Below, piece after piece: positions 27,333 through 35,681 of a stretch of 64,000 nt of DNA. Position 1 is the first letter of the stretch, and each line of letters starts with the position of its first letter. The stretch covers positions 62,001 through 126,000 of the forward strand of contig JBBATY010000003.1 in NCBI GenBank assembly GCA_040398525.1, in the 5' to 3' direction. Both the position numbers and the translations under genes were made by a program. This stretch comes from VFMC01 sp040398525. Lineage in GTDB: Bacteria; Actinomycetota; Acidimicrobiia; Acidimicrobiales; Ilumatobacteraceae. Under the pieces are notes generated by a model. It was not told where the DNA came from, searched no databases, and worked only from the letters and a program-made list of their open reading frames with translations.

Positions 27333-29078
27333 TCAGTCGGTGGCAGCGACGGTGACGGTGGTGGTGTCGCGCCCGCTGCGCAGCAGCGTGCCCGGCCGGG
27401 CCGCCAGCAACGCTCCCCGCTCGACGCAACGCACGCCGTTGACGATGACGTGCTCGATGCCCGCGGCCTCGCCGTACACCCGCCCTGCGCCACCTGGCAG
27501 GTCGAACTTCATCGCCACCGGCCCGGGGCCGATGGTGGTCGGGTCGAACACGGTGATGTCGGCGTGGCTGCCGACTGCGAGCACGCCACGATCGACCAGG
27601 CCATAGATCGACGCCGGGCGGCCGGTGAGGTGGTGCACCGCCTCCTCGACGGGCATCAACTGCCGCTCGCGCACAGCGCGAGCGAGCAAGGTGGTGCTGA
27701 AGCTGAAGCTGTCGATCATGTCGAGGTGGGCACCGGCGTCGCTCGCGCCGACGATGGCCCGCGGATCGCGCCACACCTCGACGCGACGGGCCCAGGTGTC
27801 GTCGCCCTGGCCGCGGTCCTGGTTGGCGATCACCGTGCGCAGCCCGTCGTCGATCACGATGTCGGCGAGGGTGTCCCAGGCCGAGCGACCCAGGTCGGCC
27901 GCGATGTCGCCGATCAGCCGGCCCTGATGCGGCTTCCACTGCTCGCTGAAGGTCTCGAGCAGCCAGTACCCACCCCAGTTGGCGATCGCCCTGGTGGTGC
28001 CCTCGGTGGCCTGAGCGAGACGCTCCCACTCGGCACGCTGGGCGGGGTCGCGCAGTTGGCGCAGCTTCTCGTCGACCGGCAGGGCCATCAACCGGTCCCA
28101 ACCGTTCAGGATGTCGAGGATGAACCCGCTGGTGAAGTTGAGTCGTAGCCGGAACGTGTCGGGCAGGGTGAGCGCGTACACCCGGCCACCCGCCTCGGCG
28201 GCGATGTCGCTGCCGCGCAGTTGGTGCTGGACGAGGTCCCAGTTCTGCGCGTAGACCTGCAGCAGGTTCCAGTTGAGCGGTCGGTCGGCGGCTGCGCTCA
28301 TCTCGCCCATCAACAGGAACGTCTCGTCGCTGAACTGCCCGACGGCAGGGATGAACTCGAGGGTGGTGCCGGGGAAGTCGCGCACCACCCGGCACAGCGC
28401 CAGCAACTCGTCGCGGCTCGCGTGCCGCGACGGCACCGGGTTGCCCAGGTGGTCGTTATGGCTCGGCGACCACGTCGACGAGAACCCCAACCCGCCGGCC
28501 GCCAAGCCGTCGCGCAGCAGCGCACACATCTGCTCGACCTCGTCGGGGGTGGCCGCACGCTCGGCCGCTGCATCGCCCATCACCACACGGCGCAGTGCCG
28601 AATGGCCGACGAGGAACCCTGCGTTCGGCATCAGTGTGCCGTCGAGGCGGTCGAGGTAGCTCGCCGTCGTGGTCCAGTCCCACGGCAGGCCTTGCTGCAG
28701 GCTCTCGAGCGGCATCCCCTCCACGCGGGCGAGCATGCGCATCAGGTAGTCGGCATCTGCGTCGCGCACCGGCGCGCCGGCCGATGGAGCGAGCGGGGCG
28801 ATGGTGAACCCGCAGTTGCCGCCGATCACGGTGGTGACACCGTGCAGTGGCGACGGGCTGAGGGTCGTGTCCCAGAACGCCTGCGCGTCGTAGTGCGTGT
28901 GCAGGTCGACGAAGCCGGGGCAGACCACCAGCCCGGTGGCGTCGATCACCTCGACCGCCTCGTCGGCCACGTCGCCGACGGCGACGATGCGCCCCTCGCG
29001 CACACCCACATCGGCCACACGACCGGGCGCACCCGTGCCGTCGACGACCAGTCCCCCGTTGATCCGTAGGTCGAGCAT
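27333..29078 (-). CDS. amidohydrolase, N-acyl-D-amino-acid deacylase family
   Basis: The 581-residue metal-dependent hydrolase has the first metal motif GFVDLHTHYDAQAFWD (His-x-His), then GVTTVIGGNCGFTIAP, late catalytic Asp in VGASDAGAHLDMIDSFSFST, and the C-terminal small beta domain (VLAVGSHADITVFDP). These are signatures of D-aminoacylase and related enzymes that remove acyl groups from D-amino acids; NCGF carries the metal-binding Cys of this group. The ATG at 29078 has TACAGT six bases upstream. It ends 6 bases from the convergent lipoprotein stop. Confidence 0.9.
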   Translation of the reverse strand: MLDLRINGGLVVDGTGAPGRVADVGVREGRIVAVGDVADEAVEVIDATGLVVCPGFVDLHTHYDAQAFWDTTLSPSPLHGVTTVIGGNCGFTIAPLAPSAGAPVRDADADYLMRMLARVEGMPLESLQQGLPWDWTTTASYLDRLDGTLMPNAGFLVGHSALRRVVMGDAAAERAATPDEVEQMCALLRDGLAAGGLGFSSTWSPSHNDHLGNPVPSRHASRDELLALCRVVRDFPGTTLEFIPAVGQFSDETFLLMGEMSAAADRPLNWNLLQVYAQNWDLVQHQLRGSDIAAEAGGRVYALTLPDTFRLRLNFTSGFILDILNGWDRLMALPVDEKLRQLRDPAQRAEWERLAQATEGTTRAIANWGGYWLLETFSEQWKPHQGRLIGDIAADLGRSAWDTLADIVIDDGLRTVIANQDRGQGDDTWARRVEVWRDPRAIVGASDAGAHLDMIDSFSFSTTLLARAVRERQLMPVEEAVHHLTGRPASIYGLVDRGVLAVGSHADITVFDPTTIGPGPVAMKFDLPGGAGRVYGEAAGIEHVIVNGVRCVERGALLAARPGTLLRSGRDTTTVTVAATD

Positions 29079-29084
29079 GGCCGG

Positions 29085-29090
29085 ACTGTA
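29085..29090 (-). promoter_or_regulatory. -10 element of the amidohydrolase gene
   Basis: TACAGT on the minus strand six bases before ATG 29078, without a ribosome site. Confidence 0.5.
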
Positions 29091-29112
29091 CCCGGCCCGC
29101 ACCGGGTGGCGA

Positions 29113-30231
29113 TCAGCCGATGACAGCCAGGCCGTGGTGGGCGTTGTTCATCCGCTGCGGGCCGTCGGCCGCGGCGACGACGATGTCCTCGAGGCGCATC
29201 CCCCACTTGCCCGCCACGTAGATGCCCGGCTCGACGCTGAAGGCATGGCCGGCAGCCAGCGGCAGGTCGTTGCCCTCGACCATGTACGGGTCTTCGTGGG
29301 CCTCCATGCCGATGCCGTGGCCGGTGCGGTGGATGAAGTACTCGCCGAGGCCGGCGTCGGCGATCACCTTGCGGGCGGCTCGGTCGACCTCCTGGCACGG
29401 TGCACCGACCACACCTGCGGCCACACCTGCGGCTTGGGCCTCGTGCAGCACCGCATAGGCCTCGGCGACCTCGGCCGGGGGCTCGCCGAGGTGGACGCAG
29501 CGGGTGATGTCGCTGCAGTAGCCGGCCATGGTGCCGCCGAAGTCGCACAGCACGATCTCGCCCTCGCGGATCACCCGGTCGCCGGGGTGGTGGTGCGGTG
29601 AGGCCGCGTTCTCGCCGGCGGCGACGATCGCGAAGTTCACCAGCTCGTGACCCTCGGCAAGGATCCGCGCCCCGAGGTCGGCCGACACCTCGGCCTCGGT
29701 GCGTCCGACGAGCGCGATCCGTCCGGCCTGCAGCTCGGCGGCGATGCGGTCGACAGCTGCACCGGCGGCAGCCAGGGCAGCGATCTCGGCTGCATCCTTG
29801 GCCATGCGCAGCTCGTTCATCACCGTGGTGGACCGCACGTAGCGGGTGCGGTCGCTCCCCCAGTGGCCGAGCAGCTCGACGACGAAGCGGGCCCACATCG
29901 TGTCGCCGACCGCGGCCACGTCGGGTCGGGGCACCAGCCCGGCCACCAACGCCACCGGGTCGTCGGTCTCGTTCCAGGGCAGCAGCGTGAACACGCCGGG
30001 TTGCTCGACCACACGCGGCGCCTCGAGTCGCGGGATCACCAATGTGGCGTCGCCGTCGCGCGGCACCACCAACATCGTCAGCCGCTCGAGCGGCATCGCC
30101 GAGTAGCCGGTGAGGTAGGGCAGGTCGCTGCCGACGCTCAGCAGCAGCACGTCGACCCCGGTCGATTCCATGGCTCGCCGGGCACGGGCGATGCGGTCGA
30201 GGAACGGGCCAGACGGGGCGGTGCTGCTCAT
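29113..30231 (-). CDS. M24 family metallopeptidase (Xaa-Pro dipeptidase-like)
   Basis: The 372-residue protein has a creatinase-like N-domain (FLDRIARARRAMESTGVDVL) and a pita-bread catalytic domain with all five metal ligands: Asp in LCDFGGT, Asp in CSDITRCV, His in HRTGHGIGME, Glu in FSVEPGIYV and Glu in RLEDIVV. It should cleave Xaa-Pro or related dipeptides in the cytosol. It lies 34 bases upstream of the D-aminoacylase-like gene on the same strand, so the two may act together on peptides or modified amino acids. The proposed -10 is CACAAT, six bases before the ATG. Confidence 0.93.
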   Translation of the reverse strand: MSSTAPSGPFLDRIARARRAMESTGVDVLLLSVGSDLPYLTGYSAMPLERLTMLVVPRDGDATLVIPRLEAPRVVEQPGVFTLLPWNETDDPVALVAGLVPRPDVAAVGDTMWARFVVELLGHWGSDRTRYVRSTTVMNELRMAKDAAEIAALAAAGAAVDRIAAELQAGRIALVGRTEAEVSADLGARILAEGHELVNFAIVAAGENAASPHHHPGDRVIREGEIVLCDFGGTMAGYCSDITRCVHLGEPPAEVAEAYAVLHEAQAAGVAAGVVGAPCQEVDRAARKVIADAGLGEYFIHRTGHGIGMEAHEDPYMVEGNDLPLAAGHAFSVEPGIYVAGKWGMRLEDIVVAAADGPQRMNNAHHGLAVIG

Positions 30232-30247
30232 GCCCCCATTGTGCCGG

Positions 30248-31972
30248 TCAGCGCCGGCCGAGGGCTACCGGTACGGCTGCGCCGACCTGCTCGGCGGCCT
30301 GTTTGGCGTGGTAGCTCGAGCGAGTGAGCGGGCTGGCCTCGACGTGGCCGATGCCGAGCGCCGTGCCGGCTGCAGCCCAACCGGCGAACTCGTCCGGCTC
30401 GACCCAGCGGGCCACGGGGAGGTGGTGCGAGGTCGGCCGCAGGTACTGGCCGATGGTGACGATGTCGACGCCAACTGCTGCGAGATCGGCCAAGCATCCG
30501 ACCACCTCGGCGGGTGACTCACCCATGCCGACGATCAGGCCCGACTTGGTGGTGAGCCCGGCCTCCTTGGCCCGGGCCAGCACCCCGAGCGAGCGCGCGT
30601 ACCCGGCCGATGGCCGCACCGCACGCTGGAGCCGGGCGACGGTCTCGATGTTGTGGTTGAGCACGTCCGGCCGTGCGGCGAACAGCAGCTCGAGCGAGGC
30701 CGGGTCGCCTTTGGCATCGCTGATCAAGGTCTCGATGCGGGTGGCCGGCATCCGCTCGCGGATCGCCTCCACACAGGCGGCGACATGGGCCATGCCACCG
30801 TCGACGAGGTCGTCGCGGGCCACCATCGTGAGCACCGCATGGTCGAGGCCCATCCGTGCCACCGCCTCGGCCACGCGTGCCGGCTCGTCGGCAGCCGGGG
30901 CCTCGGGGCGCTGGGTGTCGACCAGGCAGAACCCGCACGCCCTGGTGCAGCGCTCGCCGAGCACCATGAACGTGGCTGTCCCGTCGGCCCAGCAGTCGCT
31001 CAGGTTCGGGCAGCCCGCCTCCTCGCACACCGTCACCAGGCCGAGGTCGCGGACCGTCTGCTTCAACTGCAGCACGCCCGTGCCGTGCACCACCTTCGGC
31101 CGCAGCCAGTCGGGCTTGCGAGCTGCGATCGCGAGCCCGCCGCTGACCCCGGCCTGGTCGAGCCGTCCGAGCAACCGCGCAGGCACGGTGCCGTGGTCGG
31201 CTGCGGAGCGAACGGGCGCTCCGGCACCGAGACCACGGGAGAACGCCGACAGGTCGTCGGGGCGGTGCTTCCACGCCACGTCCTGGCGCTCGACGGAGCC
31301 ATCGGCCCAGATCGCTGCAGCATGGCGGACGAGCACATCGACGACCGCGTGCATCGACACGTCGATGCCCTCCTCGGCCAGCGAGGTGACCGGCTTGTCG
31401 GCGATGCCGCACGGCACGATGTGCTCGCGCATGTAGGTGAGGTCGGTGTGCACGTTGAGGGCGAACCCGTGCATGGTGCGGCCGTGGGCCAGGCGGACGC
31501 CGATGGCGCAGATCTTGCGCGGTGCCGGGCCGCTGACACCCACCCACACCCCGGGGTACTCGCTCAACACACCGACATCGGCGAGGCCGAGCTCGGTGAG
31601 GGTGCGGACCACCACCTCCTGGACGGCGGCAACGTGTTGGGCCGCCCCCAGGCTGTTCGGCACGCTGAGGATCGGATACCCGACCAGCTGCCCCGGGCCG
31701 TGGTAGGTGACGTCGCCGCCGCGCTTGACCGCCACCAGCTCGGCGCCGACGGCGGCCGGGTCGCAGCGCAGGTTGGTGTCGAGCTCGGTGCGCGGCCCGT
31801 AGGTGAACACGTGCGGGTGCTCGAGCAGCAGCAGGTGCTGCTCGCAGCCGTGGGCGAACAGGCCCTGCTGCAGGGCGAGCGCCTCGCGGTAGGGCACGGT
31901 GCCGAGCCAGCGCGCCCGCAGGGCCCCGGTCACGGCGTCGCCGGAGGCGTCAGAGCTCGGCGTCCCACTCAC
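30248..31972 (-). CDS. lipB-lipA: fused octanoyltransferase LipB and lipoyl synthase LipA
   Basis: One uninterrupted 574-residue frame contains both lipoate enzymes. Residues 20-235 are LipB, with RGGDVTYHGPGQ (84-95), Lys153 in APRKICAIG and nucleophile Cys188 in HIVPCGI. Residues 285-570 are LipA, a radical-SAM enzyme with the auxiliary cluster Cys316, Cys321, Cys327 (CEEAGCPNLSDC) and the SAM cluster Cys342, Cys346, Cys349 (CTRACGFC). LipB loads octanoate on E2 lipoyl domains and LipA inserts two sulfurs. It lies directly after the E2 gene whose product it modifies. The GTG at 31972 overlaps E2 by 23 bases; a GTG at 31933 (VTGALRARWLG) is a plausible alternative start. Confidence 0.93.
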   Translation of the reverse strand: MSGTPSSDASGDAVTGALRARWLGTVPYREALALQQGLFAHGCEQHLLLLEHPHVFTYGPRTELDTNLRCDPAAVGAELVAVKRGGDVTYHGPGQLVGYPILSVPNSLGAAQHVAAVQEVVVRTLTELGLADVGVLSEYPGVWVGVSGPAPRKICAIGVRLAHGRTMHGFALNVHTDLTYMREHIVPCGIADKPVTSLAEEGIDVSMHAVVDVLVRHAAAIWADGSVERQDVAWKHRPDDLSAFSRGLGAGAPVRSAADHGTVPARLLGRLDQAGVSGGLAIAARKPDWLRPKVVHGTGVLQLKQTVRDLGLVTVCEEAGCPNLSDCWADGTATFMVLGERCTRACGFCLVDTQRPEAPAADEPARVAEAVARMGLDHAVLTMVARDDLVDGGMAHVAACVEAIRERMPATRIETLISDAKGDPASLELLFAARPDVLNHNIETVARLQRAVRPSAGYARSLGVLARAKEAGLTTKSGLIVGMGESPAEVVGCLADLAAVGVDIVTIGQYLRPTSHHLPVARWVEPDEFAGWAAAGTALGIGHVEASPLTRSSYHAKQAAEQVGAAVPVALGRR

Positions 31973-33674
31973 GGGTCTCGAGGATCTCCTTGACCTTCAC
32001 GAGGAACCCGGCTGCGTAGGCACCGTCGAAGGCGCGGTGGTCCCAGCTCATCGCCAGATGACCGACGGGGTGGATGACGATCGCCTCGCCACCGTCGGGC
32101 AGGGTGGCCACCACCGGCTTGCGGACGATCGCATCGGTGGAGATGATCGCCACCTGCGGCTGGTTGATGATCGCCATGGTGAGCACGCTGCCGGCCGAGC
32201 CGTTGTTCGAGATCGTGAACGTACCGCCCTGGATCTCGTCCGGGCTCAGCTTGCGGCTGCGGGCCCGAGCGGCGAGGTCGTTGATCTCGCGGGCGATCGC
32301 CCGCAGGCGCTTGGTCTCGGCCGCACGCACGACCGGCACGAGCAAGCCCTGGTAGTCGAGGTCGACAGCGACGCCGATGTCGATGAAGTTGTGCACCACG
32401 AGGTCGTCACCCTGCACGCTGGCGTTCAGGTGCGGGTACTCGCCGAGCGCGTCGACGATGGCCCGGGTGATGAACGGCAGGTAGGTGAGGCTGAAGCCTT
32501 CGGCCTGCTTCCACGACTGCTTCACGCGGCTGCGCGTCGCATCGACGTTGGCGTAATCGACCTCGACGACGCTGAAGGCGTGCGGGCTGACCGACTTGCT
32601 CATCACCATGTGGCTGCCGGTGAGCCGGCGGATCTTGCTCAGCGAGACGACGGTGTCGCGGGCGCCACCCGACTCGGCTGCCGGAGCGGGTGCGGGTGCA
32701 GGCGCCGGGGCCGGAGCGGGTGCAGGCGCTGGTGCGGGGGCCGGAGCGGGAGTAGGCGCCGGAGCGGGCGCGGGCGCCGGAGCGGGCGCGGGCGCCGGAG
32801 CGGGAGCAGGAGCAGGGGCAGGGGCAGGGGCGGGGGCGGGCGCGGGTGCCGGCGCAGGGGCGGTGGCACCGCCCAGCCGATCGATGTGATCGAGCACGTT
32901 GTCGCGGGTGATCCGCCCACCGGGGCCCGTACCGACGATGTCGTCGGGGTTCAGGCCGTGATCGGCCACCAGGCGGCGCACGACCGGTGAGAGCAAGCGG
33001 GCATCGCCGCCCGCACTGTCGGTGTCGGCCGGGGCGGGCGCTGGCGCTGGCGCCGAAACTGTCTCGGCCTGCGCACGGGTGAGCGACGACGGGCTGAACC
33101 CCGCCGCCTCGGCCGCAGCGGCCGACGCGAAGTACACCTCGGCCACCGTGGTGGCGTAGTGCGGGCTCTCGGGCGTGTGGTGCAGCATCGAGTTGGCGTT
33201 GCCCTTCACCGGGTACCCGGGCGGGTTCGAGCCGTCGGCCAGCGGGCGGACCGAGCCGGGCCAGTCGCCACTGACCGCAATGTCCGACGGAGCCGGTGCC
33301 GGTGCCGGTGCCGGGGCCGGGGCAGGAGCGGGGGCAGGAGCGGGTGCGGGTGCCGGGGCAGGCGCGGGTGCGGGCTCCGGCGCTGGGGCCGGTGCGGGGG
33401 CGGGCTCCGGTGCCGGTGCCGGAGCCGGGGTCGGCGCATCGGCGTTGCCGACCACAGCGATCACGGCGCCGACCGGCACCGTGTCACCCTCCTGAGCCAG
33501 GATCTCGAGCACCGTACCGGCGATCGGCGAGGGCACTTCGGTGTCGACTTTGTCGGTGCTCACCTCGAACAGCGGCTCGTCGGCGGCGACTGCGTCGCCG
33601 ACCTTCTTGAACCAGCGTGTGATCGTGCCCTCGGTGACGGTCTCGCCCAACTGGGGAAGGGTGACGTCGGCCAT
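31950..33674 (-). CDS. 2-oxoacid dehydrogenase E2 (dihydrolipoamide acyltransferase)
   Basis: The 574-residue E2 has one lipoyl domain (1-76, lipoylated Lys42 in STDKVDTEV), an Ala-Pro linker (about 81-129), an unusual extra module (about 131-200), another short linker, the E1/E3-binding domain (225-268, LLSPVVRRLVADHGLNPDDI), a very long Ala-Pro linker (272-345), and the catalytic domain with the acyltransferase motif DHRAFDG. GGAG six bases before ATG 33674 is a good ribosome site. It is flanked by lpd and lipBA on the same strand. Whether it serves pyruvate or 2-oxoglutarate cannot be settled by eye; aceE lies 13 kb away. Confidence 0.92.
   Translation of the reverse strand: MADVTLPQLGETVTEGTITRWFKKVGDAVAADEPLFEVSTDKVDTEVPSPIAGTVLEILAQEGDTVPVGAVIAVVGNADAPTPAPAPAPEPAPAPAPAPEPAPAPAPAPAPAPAPAPAPAPAPAPAPAPSDIAVSGDWPGSVRPLADGSNPPGYPVKGNANSMLHHTPESPHYATTVAEVYFASAAAAEAAGFSPSSLTRAQAETVSAPAPAPAPADTDSAGGDARLLSPVVRRLVADHGLNPDDIVGTGPGGRITRDNVLDHIDRLGGATAPAPAPAPAPAPAPAPAPAPAPAPAPAPAPAPAPAPTPAPAPAPAPAPAPAPAPAPAPAPAAESGGARDTVVSLSKIRRLTGSHMVMSKSVSPHAFSVVEVDYANVDATRSRVKQSWKQAEGFSLTYLPFITRAIVDALGEYPHLNASVQGDDLVVHNFIDIGVAVDLDYQGLLVPVVRAAETKRLRAIAREINDLAARARSRKLSPDEIQGGTFTISNNGSAGSVLTMAIINQPQVAIISTDAIVRKPVVATLPDGGEAIVIHPVGHLAMSWDHRAFDGAYAAGFLVKVKEILETREWDAEL
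32680..32868 (-). repeat. Ala-Pro coding repeat, long linker of E2
   Basis: Imperfect hexanucleotide repetition encodes about 60 residues of alternating Ala-Pro with one Thr-Pro. This is a stiff swinging-arm linker typical of E2 proteins, here unusually long and uniform, and prone to replication slippage or misassembly. Confidence 0.9.
33075..33284 (-). other. extra short module inserted between E2 linkers
   Basis: Encodes about residues 131-200 of E2. The core reads PVKGNANSMLHHTPESPHY, then an AEVYFAS segment and an AEAAGF motif. It resembles a short His/Tyr-containing appendage I recall from other actinobacterial proteins (sometimes called a sunset domain), but I cannot verify the name. 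Ordinary E2 proteins have another lipoyl domain or nothing at this place. Confidence 0.6.
33290..33434 (-). repeat. Ala-Pro coding repeat, first linker of E2
   Basis: Imperfect hexanucleotide repetition encoding about 48 residues of Ala-Pro with occasional Glu-Pro, linking the lipoyl domain to the inserted module. Confidence 0.88.
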
Positions 33675-33700
33675 GGTGTTCTCCGTTCGATGCGAAAGGG

Positions 33701-35110
33701 TCAGGCGTTCAGCGACCGGCCGGTCAGCGACAGCACGGTCTCACCGAACAGTTCGGTCAAGCTCGGATGGGGTTGGATGAACTCGGCGACCTCGGCGACC
33801 GTCGCCTCCCAGTTGACGGCCAGGTAGCCGCCACTGAGCTGCTCGGTCACCCACGGGCCCACCATGTGGACACCGAGGATCTGGCCGGCCGTGCCATCGG
33901 GGTTCTTCTTCGCGATCACCTTCACCAGACCGTCCGTCTCGCCGAGGATCTGGGCACGGCTGTTGGCCCGGAACTGGTGCTTGGCCACCACGACGTCGTG
34001 GCCCGCAGCCTTCGCCGCGTCCTCGCCGGGCCCCGCCCAGGCGACCTCGGGATGGCAGTAGATCGCCCACGGAACACGGTCGTAGTTGACCGGCGCCGGC
34101 CGCTCGCCGAGCAGATGCTTGGTGACGAGGATGGCCTCTGCGTACCCGACATGGGCCAGCTGCGGGGTGTTGATCAGGTCGCCGATCGCATAGACCCCCG
34201 GCTCGCCGGTGCGGCAGTACTCGTCGACCTCGACGAACCCGCGCTGGTCGACCTTCACCCCGGTGCCCTGGAGGCCGAGCTCGTCGGCGTACGGCCGTCG
34301 ACCGACACTCACCACCACGGCGTCGACTTCGAGCGATTCGCCTTCGCCGAGGTGCACCACGGTGCCACCCGTCGCGTTGGGCGTGTGCCCGGTGACCTTC
34401 ACACCGGTGCGGATGTCGATCTGCTTCTTCTTGAAGCTGCGCACCACCACGTTGGCCACGTCGGTGTCGAGGCCCGGCAGGATCTTGGGCATCCCCTCGA
34501 GGATCGTGACCGCAGCGCCGAGATCGGCGAACGTGCTCGCGAACTCGCACCCGATGGCCCCTCCGCCGATGACGGCGACGCGAGCCGGGATGCGGTCGAG
34601 CATCAGCACCTCGTCGCTCGTCATGATCGGCCCGCCCACCTCGAAGCCGGGGATCGTGCGCGGCACCGAGCCCGAGGCGAGCAGCACATGGCGGCCGCGC
34701 AGCGAGGTGCTGCCCCCTTCAGCGAGCCGGACGTTCACCGTGCGGTCGGCGCCGAGCGAGCCCGTGCCGGTGAGGATCGTGATCTTCTTCGACTGCATGA
34801 AGCCGACGAGGCTCTTCACGATGCCGTCGACGATCTTCTGCTTGCGGGCCTGCGACACGGCGAAGTCGACCGTCGGAGCGCTCGACGAGATGCCGAACTC
34901 GCCGGCATGCGCGACGTGGCGGTGCACCGCTGCGGTTTCGAGGTAGGCCTTGGCCGGGATGCAGCCACGGTTGAGACAGGTGCCGCCCATGCTGCCCTTC
35001 TCGACGATGGCCACCTTCAGCCCGGCCGAGGTGGCGTACAGCGCAGCCCCGTAGCCACCGGGGCCACCACCGATGACGACCAGGTCGAACTCTGTGTCGG
35101 CAGTGTCCAT
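33701..35110 (-). CDS. lpd: dihydrolipoyl dehydrogenase (E3)
   Basis: The 469-residue FAD disulfide reductase has the FAD motif VVIGGGPGGYGAA, the redox disulfide in GGTCLNRGCIPAK, an NAD motif VAVIGGGAIGCEFASTFADL and the C-terminal interface His-Glu in HPSLTELFGE. It reoxidises dihydrolipoamide on E2 with NAD+. Full family length. ATG 35110 is preceded by GAGGAG with a seven-base gap. E2 starts 26 bases after its stop, so lpd leads an lpd-E2-lipBA operon. Ala replaces the usual Ser after CIP, a minor variation. Confidence 0.96.
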   Translation of the reverse strand: MDTADTEFDLVVIGGGPGGYGAALYATSAGLKVAIVEKGSMGGTCLNRGCIPAKAYLETAAVHRHVAHAGEFGISSSAPTVDFAVSQARKQKIVDGIVKSLVGFMQSKKITILTGTGSLGADRTVNVRLAEGGSTSLRGRHVLLASGSVPRTIPGFEVGGPIMTSDEVLMLDRIPARVAVIGGGAIGCEFASTFADLGAAVTILEGMPKILPGLDTDVANVVVRSFKKKQIDIRTGVKVTGHTPNATGGTVVHLGEGESLEVDAVVVSVGRRPYADELGLQGTGVKVDQRGFVEVDEYCRTGEPGVYAIGDLINTPQLAHVGYAEAILVTKHLLGERPAPVNYDRVPWAIYCHPEVAWAGPGEDAAKAAGHDVVVAKHQFRANSRAQILGETDGLVKVIAKKNPDGTAGQILGVHMVGPWVTEQLSGGYLAVNWEATVAEVAEFIQPHPSLTELFGETVLSLTGRSLNA

Positions 35111-35205
35111 CGGTCAGCTCCTCGCAGCATCTCTGTCCGGCGCGACACGGTACCGCCTCGCACCGATGGCCGTCGCCTTACTCGCTGGTAGTGCCAGCAC
35201 CTCGT

Positions 35206-35646
35206 TCACCCCGTCGACGTGAGCGACCAGCGTCGCACGTCTTCCCCGCGCCGCACCACGAGCACGCGCACACCCTCGGTGGGGGCGGCAGACGTGTCGT
35301 ACCGCAGCGTGCACGACTGCTCGGCCACGGTGGTGGCGCGGCAACCGTCGGGGTCGTCGCCGGTGTCGACCGGCGACAGCAGGTCGGCGGTGAGCAGCGT
35401 GAAGTCGTCGAACCCGGATGGATCGTCGACCCCCGATGTGCGGACCTCGACCTCCATCGTGCCGTCACGCTCGGTGGCCGACACGACCGTGACCCGCAGA
35501 TCGCCTGCCTGGGCCGTGTCACCGATCCGGAAGATCACCGACCCGCTCTCGTTGGCCCCGTCGAGGCGCAGCAGCCAGACACCCCCCGCGACGAGGATCA
35601 CCAGTCCGCACGAGACGGCGAGCAGCAACAAGGTGCGGGTCCGCAT
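35206..35646 (-). CDS. membrane-anchored or secreted hypothetical protein
   Basis: The 146-residue protein has an N-terminal hydrophobic helix (TLLLLAVSCGLVILVAGGVWLL) and an outer beta-sandwich-like domain (GDLRVTVVSATERDGTMEVEV) with two cysteines about 12 residues apart (DGCRATTVAEQSCTL). It resembles short DUF4352-type domains but I cannot assign it. It is transcribed divergently from the candidate selenoprotein; only 35 bases separate the starts. An exported thiol-disulfide substrate for that neighbour is a speculative but testable idea. Confidence 0.72.
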   Translation of the reverse strand: MRTRTLLLLAVSCGLVILVAGGVWLLRLDGANESGSVIFRIGDTAQAGDLRVTVVSATERDGTMEVEVRTSGVDDPSGFDDFTLLTADLLSPVDTGDDPDGCRATTVAEQSCTLRYDTSAAPTEGVRVLVVRRGEDVRRWSLTSTG

Positions 35647-35655
35647 GACACTGCC

Positions 35656-35675
35656 AGGCTACGGCCGCCTACGGT
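35656..35675. promoter_or_regulatory. divergent leaderless promoters
   Basis: Minus-strand TAGCCT (35656-35661) is nine bases before ATG 35646, and plus-strand TACGGT (35670-35675) is six bases before GTG 35682. Both starts lack a Shine-Dalgarno. Confidence 0.5.
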
Positions 35676-35681
35676 GGTGGC

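Noticed and set aside
32680..33434. Ala-Pro repeat regions as CRISPR or intergenic minisatellite
   Set aside because: They are in frame within the E2 gene and encode normal, if long, E2 linkers.
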